DNA from: Setomelanomma holmii
Taxonomy: Eukaryota; Ascomycota; Dothideomycetes; Pleosporales; Phaeosphaeriaceae
Assembly (NCBI GenBank): GCA_010015745.1
Contig: ML978308.1
Span: 1-62,239, forward strand
Length of the DNA: 62,239 bases
Direction of reading: 5' to 3'
This document shows positions 43,194-54,607 of the stretch, in pieces. A program made the position numbers and the translations under genes. Position 1 is the stretch's first letter; each line of letters opens with the position of its first letter. A model generated the notes under the pieces. It saw only the letters and a program-made list of their open reading frames with translations. It was not told the DNA's origin and ran no database searches.

Positions 43194-44954
43194 ACGTGTT
43201 TTACAAGCAAGCGCCGCGTACAAGCGAGCGCCGCACCCCACCAACTTTGCGCATCTCTCTAAGCGTACAACTCAACCACATTACAAGGCAGTATATAGTT
43301 ATTGGCATGACAGACTAAACAGTTCCTTCAGTATCTTTCTTGCACATACGTGAGTTGTGTCCAGCCTCCCTGCACCTCCTGCAGCGCGCCAGAGCCTGGC
43401 GGCTGAGGCCTGATTGCTCTCCTCCTTGACGCTATTCATAAGCAATCTGCTGATTAGCCTTGCGTTGAGCAAGTATATCCTCTCCAGCCCCCTTTGTTAA
43501 CACTCCTTGTTTCTGTATACGTCTTTTCTTACGCTGTTTACGCGCTGATGCTGCCTCATTGGCTTTTTCAAGACTAGCAATCTGATTGCGCATCAGCTCA
43601 GCTGAAAGCATCATCACCTCAGCCCCTTTCTTAAGCTGGTCAATTGCCTCAATAATTGAGGCCGGCGATGAGCCTCTGCTTGAGCAACTGGAGTGGGCGT
43701 ACGAAGCTGCACGTCAAGCTTTGACAGGACAGCCTCAGGCTGGAAAGGGACAAGACCTGCTCCTTGAAAGGCTGAGCAGATGTTGGCTGACTTGAATGAT
43801 TGATTAAAGGCTGCTTTGAAGGCTGGCAGAAACTCAAGCTTAGTAATGTGGTTGATGTGGTGGCGGATTAGAGCCTCAACCTCGCGGCTGTACGCGCGCT
43901 TTAACGGCGAGAAGCAGCCAACGTCAAGTGGCTGTAGTAGGTGGGACGAGTGAGGTGGTATGCAGAGAGTATAGATGTTGTTCTCCTTGCAAAGCTCTTG
44001 AAATTCAAGAGAGTGGTGGCTTTCATGGCCATCAAGGATAAGCAGCCAACGCGCCCCAACTACCTTGCCGTCTGTATGCTTAATGAAGTGCTTTAGCCAC
44101 TCAACTCCGATCTTGTTGGTTGTCCAGCCGTTGTCGCTAACTGCAATAGCCCAGTCGTGTGGGATGTCCTCCTCGTACCATGCAGATAGGTGGTACTAGC
44201 CGGCAAAGACAATAAGAGGCGGTATAGCCCAGCTAGCAGCGTTGATTCCTTGGATCACTGTTACCCATTCGCGATTGCCTAGCTGAATAGCCTTTGGCCG
44301 GCCTCTTCTCTCTGAGCCTGTCACAACAAGCTGAGTTGTAATCTTGCCCATTATAAAGCCAGCCTCGTCAAGGTTGTAGACATCCTCATTGCAGATGCCG
44401 TACTTTGCCTTTGTCTGCTCTACAAGCTCAAACCAACTCCTAATTAACACAGGATCCTCACACTGAGCTCTGTGCCTATTATACGCTCAATTCTAACGCG
44501 CCTTAAGACTCTTTGTACGCTTAACAAAGTTGCGTGGCTAGTGGATGCCAACACGACCTGCGCCGCGCGCAGCCAGCAGCTTATTGGCCATATCACGTAC
44601 AGCGTCGTACTTAGGCGCGAATCCACGATGATCTAGGTCAAGTATATAGCTAACAATGACCTCCTCTTCTAGCTAGGTCAGCTTCTTTGAATTAGGCTGG
44701 CAATTGCGTCGGGCAGGCTTGCCAGCGCGTCGGCAGCGGATTGTTTGTTCGGATACATTGTAGACGTTTGCAGCACGGCGATTGCTTTGGATTTGTTTAT
44801 TTTCTACAGAAGAGATAGCAAGCTAAATATCTGCTTCTTTTGAAGCCATTGGAATATAGTGGTGTAGAGTTATTGTACGTTGAGTTAAAAGAGGCGCGCA
44901 AAGTTAGTGAGGTGCGGCGCTCGCTTGTACGCGGCGCTCGCTTGTAAAACACGT
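43194..44954 (-). mobile_element. Fot1/pogo-type Tc1-mariner transposon, inactivated
   Basis: A 1,761-bp element flanked by TA on both sides (43192-43193 and 44955-44956), with terminal inverted repeats of roughly 60-65 bp that differ by a few transitions. Each end contains two direct copies of an ACAAGCGAGCGCCGC-like word. The minus strand encodes a DDE transposase relic: VYNLDEAGFIMG (first catalytic Asp), VTGSERRGRPKAIQ and REWVTVIQGINA (44196-44450), then DGHESHHSLEFQ (second Asp) and HSSHLLQPLDVG, and a C-terminal CRRCREAGHNSRMC zinc-knuckle-like tail near 43360-43400. Stops interrupt the frame, for example right after VFAG at 44196. Confidence 0.88.
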
Positions 44955-45074
44955 TACCACTAATCTTACACAACTTACCCATGATGGTTTCAGTTCTGCA
45001 CACGTCGATGTATCCCGTATTTCATATACTTGGCACCTCAATTTCGCCCTTGTTGCTCCCACTGCCTACTCTAC

Positions 45075-47244
45075 TCAAACACTTTCTTTCCGATGCCCAT
45101 ACTCACTACTCTTCTTCTCATCATCATTCACGCTGTTGCGATACGCCGCATTGGCAGCCTGTACGTGCGACGGCACAACACTGCTGTTCCTTCTGACATT
45201 TTCCTGCTCTTGCTGAATGAAGCGTTCTGGCCGCTTTCCGGCAATGGCTTCTTTGTCGCGGAAGATGAGTAGAGGAGTTTGTCCATGGAATATGCGATCG
45301 ATATCTTCGAGCGTGCGACCAGCGGTTTCGGGGTAGAAGAAGTATACTGTATGGGGATAAGGAGGTGTGTCATGAGAGGGAGTCCAGGTGACTGACCAAT
45401 TGGGATGAAAGAAAAGTTGAAGATTGTCCAGATGATATAGAAGCGCCAATGGAGGTTTTCAATGCCCGGTGGGGTGACTTCGACGACTTCGAAGTGTGTT
45501 AGCGCGGTTACCAGCAACATCTCGCACTGGCTTACCCATGAAGTTGAAGATCCAATTTGTTGCCGTTCCCAGCGCAGCGCCTTTGGTTCTCATTGCCATC
45601 GAGTTGATCTCGGTTGGGTAAAGCTACATTTGTCAGCATTTCAGAACGTTTTAATTATGCGACACAAGTACCTACCCATGGTACTCCTTGCCATCCGATG
45701 CCGAAGAAGACGTAGTACAAGAAGAAGAACGCAATCGAGCCTTTTGCCCACTGTCGCTGTGTTGCCAGACCAAGGGATGTATCTTCGTTATATCGGATGC
45801 AGATCGTGATGATGCAGTAGCAGAAAAATTGACCAGCAGCGGCGTACATCATCATCTTGCGGCGACCCCAACGCTCAACGTTCGGGATTCCGATCAACGA
45901 GAAAAGAAGATAAGAGACTGAGTTGCATGCCGCCAGCAGGCGCGCAAGGCTGTTGCCGAGACCCACGGAGGAAATGAGAACGGTGGGAAGGTAGTATGAG
46001 GTAACGTTGATGCCAGCTATGACCCGTTTAGCGCCGAACGAGGCACCGTAAGGAAGAATATGTGCTCACATAATTGTTGCATAGCCTGTGTACCCATGCC
46101 GAGAATGAGCCTGCGGATCGTGTGCGTTCCTTGTTGATCGCCCGTTTTGCCTCGTAACAGATCTCGCCATCGCACGGCGTGGTCCTTCTCGTACTGCACT
46201 GCCCACTGGATGTCCTTGGATTGCGTGATGATGAATGGATCATCAACGGTAGTTGCTTCGAGGTCCGCAAGGATGATATCCGCTTCCTCAACACGGCCTT
46301 TGGCGATAAGCCAACGTGGACTTTTGTTGAAGGGTTAGAGGAGACAGGACATTCAGAGTGTGATGAGAGTGATAGATTCGTACCTTTCCGGCAGCCATGG
46401 AACAGTTCCATATAGAATGATGATGAACAAGAATTGAAAGGCGAGCGGTACACGCCATGCTGCGCTACCTGCGACAAAGCTAGGTACCATGAGTATAGCA
46501 CGAGAAATGTTGATGTCGACTTACGAGAAGCCGTAGGTGACCCAATTAGAGAGCGAAAAACCAGCAATGTTCATGATCATCTCAATGACAATGAGTTTGC
46601 CTCTCCAGCTGGCCTTCGAAGTCTCGCCTTGCCACACCGGTGCTGATGGTATCATTTTCCGTTAAAAGCTCTTCTTTCGATCCGAAGTGCTCACCAGTTG
46701 AAGTGTTGATGCCGTTGCCAATACCAGCAACAATACGGCCCACAATCATTTGCGGCACACTAAATGCTGAAATCTGGAGGATTGCGCCTATGCTCATAAT
46801 GGTAGTACCCAAAAGGACGCAATTCTTTCGGCCGAGTGGATCACCAATGGCGCATACAGAGATCGCACCAAAGAAGCAACCAATATCGTAAATTGCTGTT
46901 ACAGTACTGATCAAAGATGTCTTCCCATTGAGGTCGAGAGTATCAAGGAAGTCCGGGGTCACGATCACTAGACTCGTCAGCACGGAAATTGTGGACATTT
47001 TCAATGATGCGTACCGCCACCTAGTCTTGAAGTTAGTATGTAAGACTTGGCCAGTTTCTTTGATGCTTACCAAATACTCCTTGATCATAACCGAAGAGAG
47101 TCTATAATACTGAATGAGCCACTCCCAAACGATAAATGCTCAGATAGGAGTACTTACCATGTCAGTCGCACAAGCCACTGTGACCCAAAATGTAAGCCAT
47201 TTTCCTGTCAGACCAAAATATGGTCGAGACGATGTCTTGAACAT
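45075..47244 (-). CDS. MFS sugar transporter (sugar porter family), 11 exons
   Basis: Exons 47158-47244, 47071-47101, 47015-47020, 46695-46967, 46525-46642, 46384-46479, 46070-46320, 45676-46016, 45536-45623, 45397-45486 and 45075-45346 total 1,653 nt, 550 residues. The proton-coupled sugar-porter signatures are all present: LFGYDQGVFGG, DPLGRKNC (the loop 2 GRK/R type), MIVGRIVAGIGNGINTSTAPVWQGETSKASWRGKL, QQLSGIN (sugar-binding QQxxG), ERWGRRKMM, YPTEINSMAMRTKGAA and YPETAGRTLEDID (C-terminal PETxGxxLEE-like). The third exon is only 6 nt and is required to produce FGGVIVTPDF. Introns are 45-63 nt. The cytosolic tail ends KESV. The substrate is unknown; hexose or related is inferred. The Fot1 element ends about 120 bp past the stop. 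Confidence 0.9.
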
Positions 47245-48457
47245 CGTGTAGGTGATGGCAGGAGTTCCCAGTAGGCTCTATGATATGTCGGGACTTGTGG
47301 TCGCGAGGAAGTGCTCAAGATGCACATATGCATGTCGAATGCCAGCTACGCTACTACATATACGGTCTGCATTGTCTACGTCTCGAAAAGCGCGCAAGTA
47401 GACAATGGAAACGCAGGCGCACTGTCCAGCTCTTGCTTCGCAATGACGAAAAGCCGCATGCATTTGAGGCTGCGATTGGTTAGGCTTTGCGATGATGACA
47501 GCGGCGGCGGCTCGATGCGGATTCCCCGCAAACCTGAATCGACGTCCTAACGGCCATCTGCCCAAGACCTGGGGTAGCATTCGGGCCTGCTGCACACGTG
47601 AATCGTCAATTTCGTTGTCACCGAATCTCATTCGACGACGATCTGTCGCACACGACCTGTCGGAGAGATTCTCGCTACCTGCGCGTCGATCGTTGCTTGT
47701 CTCGCAAAAGCATCATTTCTGGCCTGAGGGCTTTGAGTCCAACAGCACGCAAACACCAAATAGTGGCATGACACCGAGTAAACGCAGTTCGTTAGGGAAG
47801 ATAATGTCGCATTGTTGGCAAGTCACCGTTCTGAAGCAGTGGAAAATGCTTGCGCTCCAACAAGGCACGGGTCGAGGGCTCACGCAAGGGCTGTGGTGAA
47901 ATCCAAACTGATCTAGAATGACGCAGTGTCGTGAAACATGATAGTACAATCTACGATGAAGGGTAGGTGTAGATGTCAGCTCTGATAATTAAGCATACCC
48001 AGCAGTGACAAGCTTTCCAGGGTGACGAGAGACAGCTTCAAGATCCACATAACCGTGGCGTATCTGAGACATTTATGCCACTCCACGTAACCACTGAGAC
48101 TAAGGGCATTTGACATAATGAGGGAATGGTTTTCCCCCTATATAGCCTGATGTTCGAAGTCGTTCCATTGATCTATGTAGATATCTGACAATGCTGGGTT
48201 GAGGGCCGTGTGACGTCATCAATCAAGACCTAGCGTTGTTCGCTACTTTCATTGTCAGCTCCGAAGTAATGCCTTCTGCATTTACAACACCATTTCCGTG
48301 AATTTACTGCCTCTGCCCATTACTACGACCAGCTATGAAATTTGTCCTCCAGTGCATCGGTCTTCACACTCTCTCTGTGATACCTCCCCTCCAAGGACTC
48401 GAGCAGTTGCTTACGCAGACTTGCCCGACCTTCTACTGACCTTGTCTTTATGCTTCA
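47245..48457. other. Intergenic, no gene seen
   Basis: About 1.2 kb upstream of the sugar transporter. A plus-strand open frame at 47492-47899 has no recognisable motif or ATG-supported similarity. It probably includes the transporter promoter. Confidence 0.35.
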
Positions 48458-49225
48458 CTAGATGAAGTAGACTTCACCGAAACCATCGCCCAACTGGAAT
48501 CGTGATGGCTTCCAGTTGTGCGCAGTCATTGCCGATTGATCCTTTGTGAAGCCCTCCGATGAGTTGAGGAAGGGCGCAACGTCATCTTTGAGAGCGATGG
48601 GGATCTGCGAGTCATGTACCTCCCAGTACGCAAGAGGCATATCGAGCTGTTGCAGCCGTTCGATCGCTTCCTCCATGCGTACTTCGCCTTTTTTTGAGAG
48701 GTATCCATACTCCAACACATGTTCTTGCAAGCTCTGGTGGAGTTCGCGAATTCGGCGATAATCGAGTGTTGTCGGAAGTCCGTCTTCGCTGTGGCGATCG
48801 ATGAAACGTGTCGCAGCCTTGAAGTCGTCGAATGCGTCATCTATAGGGAACAACCCGCCTTGGAGCGCGTCAATCGCTCTCGCGAGCCGACACAAACCAA
48901 GTTGCATGTCAGAAACCGCAAGGTTTGTCACAAGTTGCACTTGCGCTGCATCAACACATCAAGCAACGATGTTACGCCCGAAGTCATCCAAGCCACCGCA
49001 TTCGATCGAAGCAAGAAGCATGTTGAAGCAGAGAACTTGAGCCACTGCAAATTTGAGTGACTGCGTAAAGTTCGCCTCATTTACGGGTTGCCGCAATTTA
49101 GGCCGCGCATCGTGGCGGTGCTCATGCCTAGGTGCGAACGAATAGGCACTGGCATAGACTTCCACGGCCGCTTCATAATGCCCAGCCAGGAAATGCTGAT
49201 CCCCAAGCGCTTTCATGCGAGTCAT
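48458..49225 (-). pseudogene. Helical (TPR-like) hypothetical gene with internal TGA
   Basis: One reading frame from ATG 49223-49225 to the stop at 48458, interrupted once by TGA at 48959-48961. The first part (MKALGDQHFLAGHYEAAVEVYASAYSFAP) resembles a tetratricopeptide repeat helix pair. The second part is mostly helical (FDDFKAATRFIDRH, RIRELHQSLQEHVLEYGYLS, VRMEEAIERLQQLD) and ends FGEVYFI. Upstream the frame is open to a TAG that coincides with a CGCTAG acceptor-like site, so a 5' exon is possible. No family name can be given. It is either a fresh pseudogene or truncated. Confidence 0.5.
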
Positions 49226-49488
49226 CGTGACCACACGCTCCCACTCATCTGGATTGATGTTGTGGCCCGAGGGCTCCTAGCGAATCGACTGGGCTATAGA
49301 GTCTGCAAGCGATGTGTCAAGGGGCGCCTGCGATCAGGCAGTCGTGTAAGGGGCCATGCATATCTCGCAAGGAATCGAGCAATTCTCGACAACGTGAGGT
49401 GGATAGACGAGGGCTGAGTTCAATTCTGAAGGACACGCCATGAATATGGCTCATAACACCGTTCTCGCCCTTTTTCGCTAACACAGGT

Positions 49489-49959
49489 CTACCAGCTAAA
49501 GCTTGGCCGGGTGCGACACGTTGACAAAACTGGTAGTCGAAAATGCGAACGTAGCCGCATGAACTTTGTCAGGTCACGTTGGAGGACGAGCACGACCTTG
49601 AACGAAGTTTCGGTGCCTCGCCGCAAGTGAATGGCCTCTGGAACCTTGGGAAATCGCAATTTGACGTTCAACGCAGGTACCGGCGGTGTCCATTTCCGGG
49701 CCAGTACGAAGATTGGCGCGTCAAAAGAGGAAGGGTCGATCGCTGGTGGATTGATGTCGAATTGTATGCACGTGTTGGCATTGTCCAAGTACGACTTGGC
49801 AAGGGCGTGAATCTCTTTGTTGACCCGAAGGATGGCGAGCTGAAATGCGTAGCCTCGCAGCTTAGCCGTGGTCGGAGCCCGTTCTACCTGCTCAGCGTTG
49901 AGAAGGTGGCTCAGGACCATGTTGAAGAGCTCAGGGGGTAGTTGTGCAAGACGTGACAT
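49489..49959 (-). CDS. F-box-like family protein (paralogue of 34469 gene)
   Basis: Single exon, 156 residues, ATG at 49957-49959. The N-terminus LAQLPPELFNMVLSHLLN is F-box-like. It is followed by APTTAKLRGYAFQLAILRVNKEIHALAKSYL, which aligns with TPTTFRDYRLDTAILRVNKGAHEVAKSYL of the gene at 34469, then VKLRFPKVPE and FKVVLVLQRDLTKFMRL, aligning with SIVILKRDWRN. It ends about 100 residues earlier than the full family frame, so it may be truncated by a frameshift near 49530. F-box proteins usually select substrates for SCF ubiquitin ligases. That role is only a possibility here. Confidence 0.6.
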   Translation of the reverse strand: MSRLAQLPPELFNMVLSHLLNAEQVERAPTTAKLRGYAFQLAILRVNKEIHALAKSYLDNANTCIQFDINPPAIDPSSFDAPIFVLARKWTPPVPALNVKLRFPKVPEAIHLRRGTETSFKVVLVLQRDLTKFMRLRSHFRLPVLSTCRTRPSFSW

Positions 49960-50503
49960 GCTTGACTTGGTTTAGAGGTTGATGTTTTGGTTGAGAGTGC
50001 AAGAGTGGATCAGTGTTGTTGTTCTGACTAGGTGGTCGAAGATGGACCTATTAGTCGCGAGATGGTTGATGGAGAGTGTTGTAGTGAGCATTTGCAAAGC
50101 GGTGTGTGAGTGGATAGAGCTCGCAACAGAACTTTTATACATTATGGAGCGCCACAACGCAAAGTGAAACGGCGAGCCTTCTACAGAGGCAGGGTGCTCT
50201 GCCGCACCTGATATCTGCTTGTTGCAAGCCTACATACTCGAGCCGCTAGCTGGAACCTCTTTTCACCGCACTGCACGCAAGTGCCAGACCACTACACTGG
50301 ATATAATCACTCGAGAATTATGGGGTAATGATTTCAGGGTCCAGAAACATCATGCGATTCTCATAAAGGAACGTTAATGTCGTAACCCAACCCAGCCCGA
50401 TGCCAAATGCAGGGTATAGTTAAAACGAATCTCAAAATCCATGCATGCAGGTACTCCATTCTCACCACGACGCATACTCAGCAAAAGCTGCAATGGCGAC
50501 GCT
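49960..50503. other. Intergenic, no gene seen
   Basis: 544 bp: promoter of the F-box-like gene on one side and 3' flank of the GPI-type protein gene on the other. Nothing else is supported. Confidence 0.3.
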
Positions 50504-51305
50504 CTACAACCCGACAGCAAGACCCAGTATCGCAGCACCAAGCGCTGCGCCAACACCGGCAGTTGCAGCCGGTACACCACCACCAGAGCTTCCGACCTGG
50601 CTTGCACTCGCAGCAGCGACCTGCAGGCCATAAGCCGAAGTCACTACGGCGGAGCCATTGATCGTTGTCGTGATGACACTCGTGGTTGTAGTCTTTGCAG
50701 AGCATGCGGACCACGAAGTCCATGGAGCCTTGGTGGACCATGGGCCAGCGGTCCATCCAGGCCAATCAGTAGGTGGGCAAGCTGCAATAGTCAGCAATTG
50801 TCTCTGGTATAGTTCTTAAAATATGCCACTTACCAGATCCTCCCCACCATGCGGTCCAGGGACCACTGCGCCAATCTGATCGAGTACTCCATTCTGAGAA
50901 AGGACCCCAGCTTGCGGATCCCCAAGGGCCAGCACCGTTAGGGCCTGCGTGAGTTGTCAGTTCACTGTATGTTTAACATGCGCAGGCATTTGAGCTTGTG
51001 CGCGGAACAATGTGATACATACCTCCCCAGTGTCCAGGTCCACCTGGACCTCCAGATCCTCCGCGACCTCCTCCCCACGGCCCGTTACCTGGACCCCAAC
51101 TACCTGTTGGCCATGTTACTTGTGTGAGGGTTGACGGGATTTTTCCCTCTGATACAAGCGAGTTGTAGACGGAAGACCACTTGGCGGGATCGCTTGTTGC
51201 CCATGGTGGACCCCAGAAATTCGTAGTCGTTGTTGGCGCAGGAGTGACGCTTTGCCCGATGATGGGCGCAGCGAATGCCAGAATGGCAGTAAAGCTAAAC
51301 CTCAT
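50504..51305 (-). CDS. Secreted Trp/Gly/Pro-rich wall protein, probable GPI anchor
   Basis: Three exons, 51023-51305, 50834-50944 and 50504-50781 (introns 78 and 52 nt), give 223 residues. There is a clear signal peptide (MRFSFTAILAFAAPIIGQS). The mature part is rich in Trp, Gly and Pro (WGPPWATSDPAKWSSVYNSL, then GGGRGGSGGPGGPG, and repeated W-G-P/W-T-A motifs such as GPWTAWWGG and DWPGWTAGPWS). It ends with a Thr-rich stretch (KTTTTSVITTTINGS) and an Ala/Gly hydrophobic tail (AAALGAAILGLAVGL-like), as in GPI-anchored fungal proteins. No enzymatic domain. A structural or surface role is inferred. Confidence 0.8.
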
Positions 51306-52745
51306 GATGCGTGATGTGTTGTTCCCTGCTATTCCTGGCTGGTAAACGAGTAGACTGTTGTACGATGGTCCAAGCTCGATCGATATGTAGGATTTCAGCC
51401 TCGTCGGTAGTGTCGGATATCGTTGCGCAAGTGTATCGTAGACGAGATAGCAAATACACGGGACGTGCCTACCTTCAAATACACCAGACGCAAAGTACGC
51501 GGCCCTATGTATGATTGGCCCCGATCTTACTCACATCAAGTCCGTCATACCGGAGGGGTCCCGCAGAGAGGCTCAGCGTGTTAGTTCAGAGATAGACACG
51601 GGCGTACATAGGACAAGTACAACGCTTACGCGTTCAAGACGTGTCTGAGTCTCGGCAGTAGCGTTGTACAGAAACGTCATTGGGTAAGGGACCAGCTGCA
51701 GGGCAGTGGTCAGCCTTACGGCGTGCTCTCGGGGATGAGATGGTGGGGCACCTGGGACATTTTCGACAAAGAAGGACTCGAAGGAATCGATTTGATTGGT
51801 GTAAGAAGCGAGAAACACCAGGGCGTCGATGCAAAAGGAAAGGTGACGAAAGCTGAGTTTGTAAGACATGTCCTTCGGACAATAGGGTGGGGAGAAAACG
51901 CGGAGGATTTGCGTGCGGTATGCACCGCGCCTGCATATGTCGGCTTTTGCATGTTGCGTCACGCACTGTCTCAAATAGCAATAAAATGGACCTGATGTGA
52001 CATGATCTTCACCGGGAGGTCGCGCTTCCTGTCCAGCTCTTTGCGATCCAAGATGCGTAATGAGCTGGGCGAAGTTGAGGTTGATGAAAGTGTTGTCGGA
52101 CACCGAAGAGGAAACCCCGTGTGTAGATCGGGTCGGTGCAATCGGCAAGAAAATGCCGATGTCAGATTCACTCTGACAACATCAACTCTGCGATCGCTGT
52201 GTCACAGCAGAATGTCAAACGTCACGTTGTGTACGCGTCTTCGTTGCTTAGGAAAAGCTTATATCTTCGTGATACCGTCAGCATCACGATTGAGTCGTTG
52301 TCGATCCTCTATTCGGTCCAGGTCCTGACCGCTGTCCACTCCGGCTGACTAAACCATATCCGCCGGAGAAGCTGCCAAGTCCAATACCGCGACTACCAAT
52401 GCCGGATGTCTCTAGTATTGCCGCCAGCTCGAAGTGCGAAATCATGAATGTCTTCACCTGTTGCGCCGACTGTCTAACCCAAATGTGCTTCACGAAGCAA
52501 AGGTCGACGTAATGTTGTTACACAGCCCCGGACCATCCGTCCGTATTATCGCCGGTTCTCCACGATGTCTGGAGATTCACAGCAAATCATACAACAAGTA
52601 CAAGCAATATATTTGTGTCAGAGATGTACATTTCATACCATCCAGACAATCTGATCTACCATCGTAGCAGAGAAGGTACGATACGATATCTCTCATAGCG
52701 AGCTAGATGTATTGCACCGACCACACAACGAACAATCAAGCATTC
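51306..52745. other. Gene-poor interval
   Basis: About 1.4 kb. Overlapping open frames exist on both strands at 51570-52170 (longest about 190 codons on minus but from TTG, and 51735-51995 on plus from an ATG). None shows a family motif and I could not choose between them. Confidence 0.3.
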
Positions 52746-54607
52746 TCACAAGATCCTGTCAAGCTTCGCCCTCCATCCCGTCTTCTCATTCGGGTTTTCC
52801 TCTCCACTGCCCACACTCACACCTTCATCAACCGTACCATGCTCATCATAGATCTGGTCCGGAAGAACCGCCTTGTTAATGAACGTCTCTCGTGGAGGCG
52901 CAATCCACAACTCAATGACAAGGTACACCAAAGCGGTAGCCACGAAACCAAGATGCCAGCCAAAATGGTAAGGTCGGGCACCGGCGCCGACATCGATACT
53001 GGTATTGATGGACTGGATGAACCCCGGTAGGTTGGGAACCACGCCGACGACGAAGGCTACAATGGCGCGCCAGTTGATGCCGGCGGTGTAGCGGTAGATA
53101 CCGTTGGGCTGGTAGAGTGCAAGTGTGTCGTACTTGTGCTTGTGGATGATCCAGAAGTCGCACACCAGAATTGCCGCGATCGGACCAAGGAAGACAGCGT
53201 ACGCTGCCATGAAGTTCAGGAAACTTCCGGCGCTCTTCAAGATCTTCCACGGCACCAGCGCCCATGCAACCACTGCGCAAATCAATTGACCGCGGCGAAT
53301 ATTGACGTATTGGGGGAACAGGGCCATCAAGTCGTTTGCAGCGGAAAGCGAATTGGCTGAGATGTTCACACCAAGCGCAGCAAGGGCAAAGCTAAATGCG
53401 GCGAAGAAACGGCAGGCACGATTATCCCAGTGCGCGATCAGTGCCATAGGATCCCAATTGAGCTCGCCGTACTTGACGGAACCGGCTGAGGTTGCAGCCA
53501 CGCCGATAAAGGAGATGAAGGTAAAGACCAATGGCAAAAATGGGACGTAGATGAGCTGCCACTTGACGCTGACACGAGAGTAGCGCGAGAAATCAGCCTG
53601 GTAATGGATGTCAGTACATCGCTAGTCACCTGTGTTGTAAGACATACCTGATTGACCGAAAGAGTCGCGAAATTGCCAATGACCGAGGTCAAGCTGGACA
53701 GAAAAGCCCACGAGTATGCACTGCCCGAGAGCGTTGCCTTCTGGTCGAAGATATCTCCGCCATCGGTGGACTTGAACGCCCAGATCAAGATGGCAATCCA
53801 TGCCACCGGCACAATGATGCTCTTCGCCATGAACAACCATCGCAGATTATTCGGATGCATCATCAGGAACGGTACACTAAGCAGCCAGAAGATGAAGAAG
53901 CTGACCATCGTGTTGGTCTCGATGCCCTGGCTCTCGGGAATAGTGTTCTTTAGCGTAAGGAAAGATGGCCAGATTGCTCCGATCATGACCCTGACAGCGT
54001 TGGCACCGTTCATGTTCTGAATGGCATACCAGAAGATGGCGAGAATGGCACGGGAAATGATGGCGACGTAGGAACCCCAGAAGCCCCAGGAAGCGCGTGC
54101 GAGGACCGGGAAAGGCACATGGTGGATCACACCGATTGCTCCGTTGAGGGCGATGATGAAGGATATGGTAAAGAACGCCAGTGCGACTATGCTGAGAGAC
54201 TCGCGCCATGTGAGACCTGGGCATGGTAAGAATGGAAGACAGGGTGGTTAAGGTCATACTCCACATACCGATGGCGATGATGCTAGACGCGAACTGCCAT
54301 GTCGCAGCGCTTTCATCATGTCAGTCCCATGTCTAACTTACATGCTATGGAAACAAGAGAACCATACTTGAAGGCATCGGACACCCAATACGAGATGAAA
54401 CTCGTTACACCCCACTTTCGCAAATGTCGCGGTACGGGATCAAGATCTCTATTCGTCCTGAGAGAAGTCAGCGCCACACCTGACCAAATCCATCTCTAAC
54501 CTCATCTCCAGATCCAGTCGAACTTACCATCGCGCATTCCCCTCCGCAAAAGCCGACCTCGTCTGCTGCACCTTCAGCGAAAAATGCGGCCGCTCAATAA
54601 TCGGCAT
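52746..54607 (-). CDS. NCS1-family nucleobase/allantoin-type permease
   Basis: Five exons, 54528-54607, 54368-54457, 54269-54309, 53648-54216 and 52746-53597, give 543 residues. Introns are 70, 58, 52 and 50 nt. The N-terminal ERPHFSLKVQQTRSAFAEGNARWTN and NRDLDPVP, SYWVSDAFNAATWQFASSIIAIGLTWRES, VPFPVLARASWGFWGSYVAIISRAILAIFWY and FGLQNMNGA-like segments fit Fur-type NCS1 transporters (uracil, uridine, allantoin, uric acid). About 12 hydrophobic helices are visible. The C-terminus is acidic and cytosolic. The exact substrate cannot be read from the sequence. Confidence 0.88.

Noticed and set aside
35338..47244. Secondary-metabolite gene cluster (Zn2Cys6 factor, SDR, MFS transporter)
   Set aside because: No polyketide synthase, NRPS, terpene cyclase or other backbone gene is present. 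The transporter is a sugar porter rather than a drug/toxin exporter type, and a transposon separates the genes.
51573..52148. 191-codon minus-strand ORF
   Set aside because: Starts at TTG, has no recognisable motif, and competes with other frames of similar length on both strands.
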